Assembly (NCBI GenBank): GCA_051003795.1
Contig: JBPCKZ010000012.1
Location: 1 to 21,484, forward strand
Source of the DNA: JALYXS01 sp051003795
GTDB taxonomy: Bacteria > Acidobacteriota > Terriglobia > Bryobacterales > Bryobacteraceae
Length of the DNA: 21,484 bases
Reading direction: 5' to 3'
Made by a program: the position numbers and the translations under genes. Positions within the stretch are counted from its first letter, which is position 1. The number at the start of each line of letters is the position of its first letter. The notes below the pieces were generated by a model, which was not told the DNA's origin, searched no databases, and worked only from the letters and a program-made list of their open reading frames with translations. Below, in pieces: positions 14,638 to 20,690 of this stretch.

Positions 14638-15606
14638 ATGGCACTACCATCCACCCTTCAAGAAGCGATTCTTTACTACGCCGTTCCCGAGAACTGCAAT
14701 AGCTTTCTAGCCGATCTCCGATGGGCCGATGGTAAGGTGCGCTGTCCTCACTGTGACTCAGATCATGTGGTCTACCTTGCGAATGTAAACCGTTACAAAT
14801 GCTATGGTAAGCATCCCAAAGCTCAGTTCTCTCTCAAGGTCGGAACCATCTTTGAGGATTCCCCTATCGGTCTGGACAAGTGGCTGTGCGCCATGTGGCT
14901 CATCGTGAATTGCAAGAACGGGATTAGCAGTTGTGAGATGGCCCGCGATCTCGGTATCACTCAGAAGTCAGCATGGTTCCTTGACCATCGCATCCGGTTT
15001 GCGCTGTACTCCGGCTCATTTGAGAAGCTATCCGGCCATGTCGAGGCGGATGAAACTTTTATCGGCGGAAAGGCCCGGAATATGCACGCTGGCAAACGCG
15101 CCCTTCGTGTAACCGGACGAGGCGGAAAAGACAAAACCGCCGTTATGGGGATTCTGGAGCGTGGCGGAAAGGTCCGTACCGCCGTCATTCCGAACCGAAA
15201 GAAGAAAGCGATTCAGTCTGAAGTCCGCAAGCATGTGGAAGCTGGAGCCGCGCTGTATACCGATTTTCTTCTCTCGTATGAAGGATTGGCCGGAGATTAC
15301 GCACATCAAGTTATGGATCACGCTGTAGAGTACGTGAATGGAAAGGTTCATACCAACGGGCTAGAGAACTTCTGGTCGCTCCTGAAGCGTGGCCTGAGTG
15401 GAACCTATGTTTCGGTGGAACCTTTTCATCTGTTCCGATACCTTGATGAGCAAGCCTACCGCTACAACAATCGCAAGGATCAAAACGAAAAGCCGATGAG
15501 TGATTTTGACCGATTCAAATTGGCGTGCTCTCAGATCGTCGGCAAAAGACTGACTTGGGATAATCTCACTGGCAAGCAGCCGGACGCGGAAACGAGTGTT
15601 AACTGA
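14638..15606 (+). CDS. IS1595-family transposase (inner element)
   Basis: This 322-residue transposase moves the inner element. The N-terminal metal-binding region has Cys36, Cys39 and Cys55 (RCPHC...RYKCYGKHP); the fourth ligand is perhaps His59. It is followed by FSLKVGTIFEDSPIGLDKWL and GISSCEMARDLGITQKSAWF. The ISXO2-like catalytic domain has Asp138 (VEADETFIGGKARNMH), Asp209 (YTDFLLSYEGLAG) and Asn240 (HTNGLENFWSLLKRGLSGTY). This is the better-known ISXO2/IS1595 form, whereas the outer transposase is a distant relative. It is full length and without visible damage. It has no ribosome-binding site, and its start lies at the predicted transcription start. Confidence 0.95.
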   Translation: MALPSTLQEAILYYAVPENCNSFLADLRWADGKVRCPHCDSDHVVYLANVNRYKCYGKHPKAQFSLKVGTIFEDSPIGLDKWLCAMWLIVNCKNGISSCEMARDLGITQKSAWFLDHRIRFALYSGSFEKLSGHVEADETFIGGKARNMHAGKRALRVTGRGGKDKTAVMGILERGGKVRTAVIPNRKKKAIQSEVRKHVEAGAALYTDFLLSYEGLAGDYAHQVMDHAVEYVNGKVHTNGLENFWSLLKRGLSGTYVSVEPFHLFRYLDEQAYRYNNRKDQNEKPMSDFDRFKLACSQIVGKRLTWDNLTGKQPDAETSVN

Positions 15607-15638
15607 CAAGGAACGCGCCAGACAGGGACGAGGAAAGA

Positions 15639-15666
15639 AAAAGCCGGTTATCCCGTAGCGGCTTTT
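15639..15666. terminator. Bidirectional terminator between inner transposase and cargo genes
   Basis: AAAAGCCG (15639-15646) pairs with CGGCTTTT (15659-15666). T-rich tracts follow on both strands, so it can end the plus-strand transposase transcript and the minus-strand cargo transcript. The stop codon of the 52-codon ORF lies in its loop. Confidence 0.75.
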
Positions 15667-15806
15667 GGTTTTTGTCGTTTCTTGCCGGACTTACCGAACG
15701 GGCTAGGCGGCATGGCGCTTTTGGGAACCGTCAGGATTTTCTTTACGGCTAGCCGGAACCGCTCAAACGCTTCCGGCCCTTCGATCATTTCTGGGTGCGG
15801 CTTCAT
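15648..15806 (-). CDS. 52-residue small protein, inner transposon cargo
   Basis: A minus-strand ORF from ATG 15806 to TAA 15648 encodes MKPHPEMIEGPEAFERFRLA, then VKKILTVPKS, then a basic Pro/Lys-rich tail (PFGKSGKKRQKPKAA). It has a helical N-terminal half and a cationic tail, suggesting a nucleic-acid-binding or protein-binding adaptor. The PEMIEGPEAFERF pattern resembles small ORFs I recall near transposases, but I cannot confirm this without a search. It lies 18 bp downstream of the RusA-like gene on the same strand, so the two form a unit. The ribosome site is weak (AGAG). It is too short for many gene callers. Confidence 0.55.
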   Translation of the reverse strand: MKPHPEMIEGPEAFERFRLAVKKILTVPKSAMPPSPFGKSGKKRQKPKAATG

Positions 15807-15824
15807 TGTTTTCTCTTCGCCTTA

Positions 15825-16538
15825 TTAAATATGTTGAAGCCTAAATGACTGCTCCTTTATATCAACCATATCGATATGAGCACGCACGTGGATTATCAGA
15901 GTCACTTCATGAATATGCTCGTTTATCGCAGGGTCAAGAGGGACTAATAGACGATCTGTTGTAACTCGCACTTCTGTAATCAACTCATCGTCTTCGAGAA
16001 GGCAATAGAATGGATCCTCTCCAGGTCCAGGCGTTGCACCTCCTAATTCTGCTACAGTGTCTGCCATTCTCAATCCGTCAAATAGAACTTTAAGGCGGTT
16101 GTCGATATCCCCGCCACTCCTTATTAGATTCCCGGGATTGTCACGGCGAAGAAATGTGATATCCAGTGAGCAGGCCTCGACCCGATCTTTTGTTATAAGC
16201 GGTAAAAACCGAAATCCACATCTTGCCCAGTTGCCGGAAAGATCATCTAAGTTCTCACGTAACCCGCTATGTTGTTGCCATAGTTCTTTCAATTGGGGGT
16301 GGAGGGCCCGCCGTATTGCATGTTTCTGCTTTGGTAGGGGCTTGCTCGTTTCTGATTGCAACGGTCCACGGTAGATCAGCCGGAATTCCATTACCGGACA
16401 ATTAGGAAGGTCAAGTAGATTTTGATACCTGTACGTATCCGTGTAGGCGGCATTGTTCAAACTCACCAGTCCGTGTGAATTCTCGAAGAGGCAGACTGGT
16501 GGCGCTGCTCGTTCTGGACTGATTGCTATTGCGGACAC
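15825..16538 (-). CDS. RusA-like nuclease candidate, inner transposon cargo
   Basis: The C-terminal half of this 237-residue protein carries the RusA Holliday-junction resolvase signature. Asp144-x-Asp146-Asn-x-x-Lys150-x-x-x-Asp154 (GGDIDNRLKVLFDGL) is followed about 30 residues later by Asp183-Asp184 (LEDDELITEVRV). E. coli RusA has the same order, DLDNLQKAAFDAL then LDDAQV, including its catalytic Asp70, Asp72, Lys76 and Asp91. The protein is about twice RusA length, with an extra N-terminal part (EFRLIYRGPL, KHAIRRALHPQLKELWQQ) and an insertion (GGATPGPGEDPFYC) before the Asp-Asp pair. The GTG start at 16538 is preceded by GGAGG. It may act on branched DNA during transposition or merely ride along. 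The fold assignment is inference from motifs. Confidence 0.72.
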   Translation of the reverse strand: MSAIAISPERAAPPVCLFENSHGLVSLNNAAYTDTYRYQNLLDLPNCPVMEFRLIYRGPLQSETSKPLPKQKHAIRRALHPQLKELWQQHSGLRENLDDLSGNWARCGFRFLPLITKDRVEACSLDITFLRRDNPGNLIRSGGDIDNRLKVLFDGLRMADTVAELGGATPGPGEDPFYCLLEDDELITEVRVTTDRLLVPLDPAINEHIHEVTLIIHVRAHIDMVDIKEQSFRLQHI

Positions 16539-16588
16539 ATTCCCCTCCGGGATACACTAATAGAGGTTCGTGCGCCAGTTACGCTGAG

Positions 16589-16602
16589 GTGGTCAAGACC
16601 AC
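16589..16602. promoter_or_regulatory. Perfect palindrome upstream of the RusA-like gene, possible operator
   Basis: GTGGTC (16589-16594) and GACCAC (16597-16602) flank AA, 51 bp upstream of the RusA-like start. It is a plausible repressor site or small hairpin, but nothing links it to a known regulator. Confidence 0.3.
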
Positions 16603-16643
16603 AACGCGACAGCCTACGAATAAAATCCAGTCGAACAATTTAG

Positions 16644-16661
16644 GGGGCGATTCGTCGCCCC
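16644..16661. repeat. Strong hairpin near the right end of the inner element
   Basis: GGGGCGA (16644-16650) pairs with TCGCCCC (16655-16661) across a TTCG loop. It lies 51 bp inside the right end and has no T-run, so it is not a clear terminator. It could block transcription entering from outside or form in the transposon end. Confidence 0.5.
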
Positions 16662-16688
16662 TTCGCCATTTGAATGATAGCACGTTTG

Positions 16689-16712
16689 TGGTTAGCGAAG
16701 TAATTAGTTACC
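16689..16712 (-). repeat. Right terminal inverted repeat, inner transposon
   Basis: Read on the minus strand from 16712, it begins GGTAACTAATTACTT and matches the left repeat (14590-14613) at 21 of 24 positions. Two of the three differences fall in the -35 box of the left copy. Confidence 0.9.
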
Positions 16713-16720
16713 CAAAGTAA
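16713..16720. repeat. Target-site duplication of inner transposon, right copy
   Basis: CAAAGTAA, identical to 14582-14589. After it the PIN reading frame resumes. Confidence 0.93.
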
Positions 16721-17126
16721 GGATCATCACTTCGATCCTTGCAATTCAAGAAATTTCCGTACTGTCCTATCGTAGAGGAACGATTGCAGAGGACAAGCAT
16801 ACCAAAGTCTCGCGATGGGCGAGAGTCGAGGGTGTCACACTGGAAACCTCTCTCACCGCTGCAAAACTTGAGGCTCAAATCAAGGATAGATCGACAGGAA
16901 AGAAACCAGACGAGCAGGTAGAAGATAACAGAAGGCGAAAGTTTGATTGCTTTCATATTGCTACAGCGATGGAGCACAAGTGTTCCGTGCTCTATTCTTA
17001 TGTAAGGGAATGTTGAAACGGAAATCCGAACTTGGAAGCAACCCGATGAAGTTTCTGCTACCTAAGCCGCAAGCCCCAACGCTAGATCTACAAAGCCCTA
17101 GCCATGGGGCACTGCCGTTGCAATAA
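16714..17126 (+). pseudogene. PIN-domain gene, C-terminal fragment, also frameshifted
   Basis: Continuing in frame from the N-terminal fragment, this part reads VRIITSILAIQEISVLSYRR and ...WARVEGVTLETSLTAAKLEA, then RKFDCFHIATAMEHKCSVLY. It supplies the second acid (Glu in AIQEIS) and third acid (Asp in KFDCFHIATA) of a PIN active site. In the present frame it stops at 17014-17016 after SYVREC. The adjacent frame, entered at about 17004, gives KGMLKRKSELGSNPMKFLLP and runs to TAA at 17124-17126. That is the usual end of this type of PIN protein, so one base has been lost near 16999-17003, where the fourth acid (Thr-Asp) would lie. The ancestral gene ended 1 bp before the right inverted repeat. 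Confidence 0.8.
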
Positions 17127-17146
17127 CCTTGTTCTGACGGGATAAT
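17118..17146 (+). promoter_or_regulatory. Outward-facing promoter at the right end of the outer transposon
   Basis: TTGCAA at 17118-17123, a 17-bp spacer and GATAAT at 17141-17146 point out of the element toward tRNA-Lys, which begins 60 bp further on. The -10 box lies in the inverted repeat. This is motif evidence only. Confidence 0.5.
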
Positions 17147-17150
17147 TACC
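17128..17150 (-). repeat. Right terminal inverted repeat, outer transposon
   Basis: Read on the minus strand from 17150, it begins GGTAATTATCCC and matches the left repeat at 20 of 23 positions. The three differences remove the -35 box found in the left copy. Confidence 0.9.
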
Positions 17151-17158
17151 AGAGTGGC
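17151..17158. repeat. Target-site duplication of outer transposon, right copy
   Basis: AGAGTGGC, identical to 12433-12440. Removing the transposon and one copy joins the lexA and tRNA-Lys upstream regions. Confidence 0.93.
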
Positions 17159-17167
17159 TCGCGGCAA

Positions 17168-17176
17168 TGCTACAAT
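17168..17176 (+). promoter_or_regulatory. Candidate native tRNA-Lys promoter (extended -10)
   Basis: TGCTACAAT at 17168-17176 has the TG-N-TANAAT form, 29 bp before the tRNA. No good -35 box is visible at the right distance, either now or in the reconstructed pre-insertion sequence. Confidence 0.4.
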
Positions 17177-17205
17177 ACGGGAATTGCAGTTCGCCATTCG
17201 GACGC

Positions 17206-17281
17206 GGGCGCGTAGCTCAATTGGCAGAGCAAGTGACTCTTAATCACTAGGTTGTAGGTTCGATTCCTACCGCGCTCACCA
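17206..17281 (+). tRNA. tRNA-Lys (anticodon CTT)
   Basis: This is a 76-nt cloverleaf. The acceptor stem pairs GGGCGCG with CGCGCTC (one G-U). The D-arm is GCTC/GAGC. The anticodon stem AGTGA/TCACT holds the loop CTCTTAA, whose anticodon CTT reads AAG lysine codons. The T-arm is GTAGG-TTCGATT-CCTAC. The discriminator is A and the CCA end is encoded. A transposon end lies 55 bp upstream and a promoter in it points this way. Confidence 0.97.
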
Positions 17282-17282
17282 T

Positions 17283-17471
17283 TTACTCCGGCAAAGCGAG
17301 TATCTCGGAAATGCTATAAGGGCAATCCGCCGGGAAACTCGTTTTCGGAAGGCCCGACTCCTTCATTGCCAAGCGGACGGCAGTGGGATAAATTTCGTGT
17401 AGATGGCCGGCGAGGTAACTCCGCAAACTCGGCATGGTCGTGAGCAATTGCTCGATTTCGTCGCGTTGCAC
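17283..17471 (-). pseudogene. DUF29-family C-terminal fragment
   Basis: The 62-codon ORF (MQRDEIEQLLTTMPSLRSYL, then HEIYPTAVRLAMKESGLPKT and FPADCPYSISEILALPE) matches the end of DUF29 proteins, which usually have about 150 residues and unknown function. The N-terminal two thirds are missing; upstream in the same frame the sequence becomes unrelated (HSDYGARV). The fragment ends 1 bp from the 3' end of tRNA-Lys, on the opposite strand. It is probably debris from a deletion beside the tRNA, though translation of the tail alone cannot be excluded. Confidence 0.6.
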
Positions 17472-17489
17472 ATCACCCGCGCGCCATAG

Positions 17490-18104
17490 TCAGAATGAAG
17501 AAATGAGCGTGGGTCCTGTCATTGTGGCGGTATTCTGAACGAGGACCGTGCCATCCGAAGCAAGCGGCCGCGCAATGAACATCGCCGGAGCGGGAATGCC
17601 GGTGCGCTCACCGGTATCGAGATGGATCAGTGTGGCTCCCGGCATCGCACCCGGACCGGGGATGCCCGCCGGCGGCGGCGTGAGGAGCGCCCACTTGGCG
17701 CTACGGCTCAGATACAGCGCGCCCGCGCCCAGCACGGCGGCATTCCGCCCGCGAATCTCGGCCCGCCATAGCGAGTTGCTCGTGCAGCCATCCGCCGATT
17801 CGCAAATGCCCTCGAGGGTAAGCCCAACGGTCTGCCCGTCGCCCGACACCTGCGGATTGCGCGCGCCATCGCTGCTGCCGCCCCCATTTTTATAAGCGAG
17901 ATCGCCTCGCTCGGCGAAAAGTTCGATTCCCCCCGTTTCGACGACACGATAGATTCGATACTCCCCGTGATCCGGCATCTGCCCTTTGAGCTTCAGCGTC
18001 GACGAGAAGTATAGGTGCCGTCCGTTGTCGCTCGCCGCCAGTTCACCGAACTGGGCAAGCGCCAGTAGCGGAGAGATCGCCATGACGATCGGGATTCCGG
18101 TCAT
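17490..18104 (-). CDS. Secreted beta-propeller-like protein, probably truncated
   Basis: From ATG 18104 the 204-residue product has a signal peptide (TGIPIVMAISPLLALA) followed by WD40/TolB-like repeat patterns: FGELAASDNGRHLYFSSTLK, NPQVSGDGQTVGLTLEGICE, ALYLSRSAKWALLTPPP and ARPLASDGTVLVQNTATM. Each carries the small-Asp-Gly turn typical of such blades. Four patterns are too few for a full six- or seven-blade propeller, and the protein stops abruptly at GPTLISSF, so the 3' part seems lost; the DUF29 fragment follows. GGAGG stands ahead of the ATG, which overlaps the cytochrome stop (ATGA), so the two are translationally coupled. A longer start at 18170 lies inside the cytochrome gene and is rejected. 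The function is unknown. Confidence 0.6.
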   Translation of the reverse strand: MTGIPIVMAISPLLALAQFGELAASDNGRHLYFSSTLKLKGQMPDHGEYRIYRVVETGGIELFAERGDLAYKNGGGSSDGARNPQVSGDGQTVGLTLEGICESADGCTSNSLWRAEIRGRNAAVLGAGALYLSRSAKWALLTPPPAGIPGPGAMPGATLIHLDTGERTGIPAPAMFIARPLASDGTVLVQNTATMTGPTLISSF

Positions 18105-18556
18105 TTCTTTCCTCCAAGCGAGCGAATATACAGCACCAGCTTCCAGTTGCGGTCGTCGGGCTCGCCCCACCCCGGCATGCCCGTGAATCGAATCCCATTC
18201 TTGACGATGTAGAACAGTTCGCCATCGGTCATGTCGCTCTCATCGCGCAGGTCCGGCGGCTTGGGATACAGTCCGGCGGCCGTTTCGGTCTTGCCGTCGC
18301 CGTTGTCGCCGTGGCATACGGCGCAATCGTGATGGAATTTCTCCTTGGCTTCCGCGAGAATCGCGGGTGTCACGGTTAGCGGATTCCGCGTCTCCTTCGC
18401 CCCGGGCGCATATGCCAGCGAGACAAGCTTCCCCGCGACCGCCGCTTCCAAAGCGCTTGGCGTACCGCGCGCGCTGAAACCATGCCCATGCACGAACAAG
18501 TAAAATCCGACTCCGCAAATCAGGATCAGCAGTACGATTACAAGCAGGAACCGCAT
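18101..18556 (-). CDS. Membrane-anchored mono-heme c-type cytochrome
   Basis: This 151-residue protein begins with an uncleaved-looking helix (FLLVIVLLILICGVGFYLFV, residues 3-22), then has a single heme site CAVCH at 78-82 and the distal ligand Met127 in FTGMPGW. It matches small class I cytochromes that pass electrons in the periplasm. ATG 18556 is chosen because it begins the membrane helix; the long open frame upstream to 18904 is a shadow of the S46 gene. The start lies 2 bp after the peptidase stop. A PQQ dehydrogenase is encoded in the same direction further upstream, so an electron-acceptor role is plausible but unproven. Confidence 0.85.
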   Translation of the reverse strand: MRFLLVIVLLILICGVGFYLFVHGHGFSARGTPSALEAAVAGKLVSLAYAPGAKETRNPLTVTPAILAEAKEKFHHDCAVCHGDNGDGKTETAAGLYPKPPDLRDESDMTDGELFYIVKNGIRFTGMPGWGEPDDRNWKLVLYIRSLGGKK

Positions 18557-18558
18557 GG

Positions 18559-20595
18559 TTATTTCATGCCGATTTCTTTCAACAAGCCGTTCGCATGATA
18601 TACCTTGCGCAGTGCCTCGACAATCCCCTGGCTCGCCACGTGAACGGCCCGGGCCTGCGTCTCGGTATAGAGAAAATCGTTCGGAAGCTCCTGGATGTTT
18701 CCGTCGAACACAATGCCGACGATCTCGCCTTTGGTGTTTACGGTGGGGCTGCCGGAATTCCCTCCCGTGATATCCGCGGTAGTAACAAAATCGAGCGGTG
18801 TGCCTGGATCGAGCGAGGACTTGGCCTTCAGCCAGCGTTCCGGCAAACGGTAGGGCGGCGTTCCCGTCGCGTGGGCGTACATTCCGGCGAAATCCGTGTG
18901 CCAAGGAATTTCCTTGCCGTTTTCGGCATAGCCTTTTACCGCCCCATACGATAGGCGCAGCGTAAATGTCGCGTCGGGATACTGTCCGGCCCCGTGCACG
19001 GCGAACTGCGCCTGCGCGATCCTGGCCGAGCTATTCGTTTTCACGGCTTCCACTTCGTCTTCGAGCATCTTGCGATACATCCTGGCCGGCCCATCGAGCG
19101 CGCGCATCAATTGGATCATCGGATCTTTCGAATCCTGGACGGCTTCCATGCTTGCGGCCAAACGCTTGCGTTCCCCCACGTCTTTGAGCTTGCTGTTCGC
19201 CACGTCGCGGAAGGCGGCCTGCTCCGGGGTCTTTCCGTCGAGCACGGCTCGGACTGTCGCGTCCGAATCGCCTAGCTCGTCCCGCAGCTCCCGGAAGTAA
19301 TTCGTCAAGAGCGCGATTTCGAGACCATCCGATACCGGCGCCGGCGAAAACACCCGCAGTTCGAGCGATTCCCGCGCGGCATCGGTATACTCGCGCAGCC
19401 GCCGCGCATTCGGCTTCGCGCGCTCCGCGGGTATCCGGTAGACGTTGCGGGCAATCGAAAACAATTGCGAAAAATAGGGGCCTCTTTCGAGCAGCGCGTT
19501 CTGTTTATAGAAACCGCGCTCCTTCTGAATCGCGGCTGCCACATCGTCCCATGCGGACCCGTATTCGCTCCGTATTTTAGGATCTGCCGCGACCGCATCG
19601 CGCAGTTCCGCCTCGTCCCGGCGTTTGCGATCCATCAATTGCGGATCCCGCAAACCCTGGTACTCGCCGGTATAAGCCTTGAAACTGTTTTGCGCGGAGA
19701 AAAGATCGTCGTGCGCCATGCGCGCCGCTTCGGGATTCTTGGCGCTGAAGGCCTCCAGAGTGTCGATCGTGCTTTTCAGGCGCTTCATCACAAACGGGTA
19801 GCGAAGGTCGCGCTGAAACATCAATTCGGCGAAGGTGTCGAGACGGTCGGTGTGGCCCGGGTTGCCGGGAACCAGCGTCAGCTCCCCATCCTTCACGCCT
19901 TCGCGGCTCCACTTCAGATACTCGGGCGTGTTGAGCGGCTTGCCGTTCTCATAAGCCCGGAAAAAAGCGACGTCCAGGTCGAAGCGCGGGTAAGTGAAAT
20001 TATCGGGATCGCCCCCAAAAAATCCGATCTCCGATTCGGGCGCGAACACCAGCCGGATATCGGTGTAGCGCTTGTATTCGTATAGATCGTAAACCGCGCC
20101 GTCATACAGCGTCACGACGCTGCATTTGTTTCCGGTCTTCCCGGTGCAGTCTTTCTCGATTTCCGAGAGCGCCGCCTTGCGCTGATCGTTAGCTTCAGGC
20201 GTGCCGGCGCCCGCGTGGATATTCGATTTCACCCGGTCCGTGACATCGTCGATTCGCAGCAGGATGTTGGCCTCGAAATCGGGGCAGCGCATTTCGCGGC
20301 TTTCGGATTTAGCCAGAAATCCGTTCGCAACGTAGTTTTGCCCGGCGGTGCTGATCTTTTGGAGACACTCGAGGGCAACGTGATGATTGGTGAACAGCAG
20401 GCCGCGGGGGGAAACGAAGGACGTGGAGCCGCCTCCCATGCGCACCGAAGCGAGCCGGAGATGGTCGAGAAGGCCTTGCGTGACGTCGAAGCCATAGGCC
20501 TCCTTCACGCGAGCCGCCGGAAAGTTGTTGAAAAGCCACATTCCCTCGTCGGCGGAAAGCTGGAACGAAAGCAACAGGAGAGCGATTAAACGCAT
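18559..20595 (-). CDS. S46 family dipeptidyl-peptidase (DPP7-like)
   Basis: This 678-residue exported serine peptidase removes dipeptides from peptide N-termini. A signal peptide (MRLIALLLLSFQLSA) is followed by DEGMWLFNNFP, the typical S46 mature start. The catalytic triad is His72 (LLFTNHHVAL), the Asp in RFDLDVAFFRAY and Ser614 (GGNSGSPTV). The residue 18 positions after the serine is Gly632 (VFDGN). In characterised enzymes this position is Gly in DPP7 and Arg in DPP11, so DPP7-like preference for hydrophobic P1 residues is expected. Length is as usual for the family (about 700). ATG 20595 is chosen from the signal peptide. A TACAAT box lies about 10 bp upstream. Part of a minus-strand cluster with cytochrome c. 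Confidence 0.93.
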   Translation of the reverse strand: MRLIALLLLSFQLSADEGMWLFNNFPAARVKEAYGFDVTQGLLDHLRLASVRMGGGSTSFVSPRGLLFTNHHVALECLQKISTAGQNYVANGFLAKSESREMRCPDFEANILLRIDDVTDRVKSNIHAGAGTPEANDQRKAALSEIEKDCTGKTGNKCSVVTLYDGAVYDLYEYKRYTDIRLVFAPESEIGFFGGDPDNFTYPRFDLDVAFFRAYENGKPLNTPEYLKWSREGVKDGELTLVPGNPGHTDRLDTFAELMFQRDLRYPFVMKRLKSTIDTLEAFSAKNPEAARMAHDDLFSAQNSFKAYTGEYQGLRDPQLMDRKRRDEAELRDAVAADPKIRSEYGSAWDDVAAAIQKERGFYKQNALLERGPYFSQLFSIARNVYRIPAERAKPNARRLREYTDAARESLELRVFSPAPVSDGLEIALLTNYFRELRDELGDSDATVRAVLDGKTPEQAAFRDVANSKLKDVGERKRLAASMEAVQDSKDPMIQLMRALDGPARMYRKMLEDEVEAVKTNSSARIAQAQFAVHGAGQYPDATFTLRLSYGAVKGYAENGKEIPWHTDFAGMYAHATGTPPYRLPERWLKAKSSLDPGTPLDFVTTADITGGNSGSPTVNTKGEIVGIVFDGNIQELPNDFLYTETQARAVHVASQGIVEALRKVYHANGLLKEIGMK

Positions 20596-20690
20596 TTCGC
20601 TCACGATTGTAGCTTGCGCTGGATTCAGGCGCGCCAAGCCGCGGTGGGCGAGTAAAGGCTGCGGCCAACAGATAGCCTGGCGAAAATCGC

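Larger units (their letters stand above)
14590..16712 (+). mobile_element. Inner IS1595-family transposon carrying a RusA-like gene
   Basis: A 2123-bp element inside the PIN gene of the outer transposon. The left repeat (14590 onward) begins GGTAATTAATTACTT and the right repeat (16712 backward) begins GGTAACTAATTACTT. They match at 21 of 24 positions. CAAAGTAA is duplicated at both ends. Contents are an IS1595 transposase (plus), a bidirectional terminator, a 52-codon ORF (minus) and a RusA-like gene (minus). Both transposons have the same orientation and related ends (GGTAATTA, then CTTGAC), yet their transposases differ clearly, so this is not a self-duplication. Confidence 0.93.
12441..17150 (+). 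mobile_element. Outer IS1595-family transposon with cargo, interrupted by a second element
   Basis: The element is defined by inverted repeats and an exact 8-bp duplication. The left end (12441 onward) begins GGTAATTATCCC; the right end (17150 backward) begins with the same 12 bases. The first 23 positions match at 20. Inside are an IS1595 transposase (12488-13408), a 301-residue protein of unknown function (13575-14480) and a PIN-domain gene that reaches almost to the right repeat. Removing the inner element (14590-16712) and one 8-bp duplication gives an ancestral length of 2579 bp. It inserted between lexA and tRNA-Lys. IS1595 relatives with passenger genes are known; this cargo combination is, to my knowledge, undescribed. 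Confidence 0.92.

Noticed and set aside
18557..18904. N-terminal extension of the cytochrome c frame
   Set aside because: It is a shadow of the S46 gene. The ATG at 18556 begins a proper membrane helix 2 bp after the peptidase stop.
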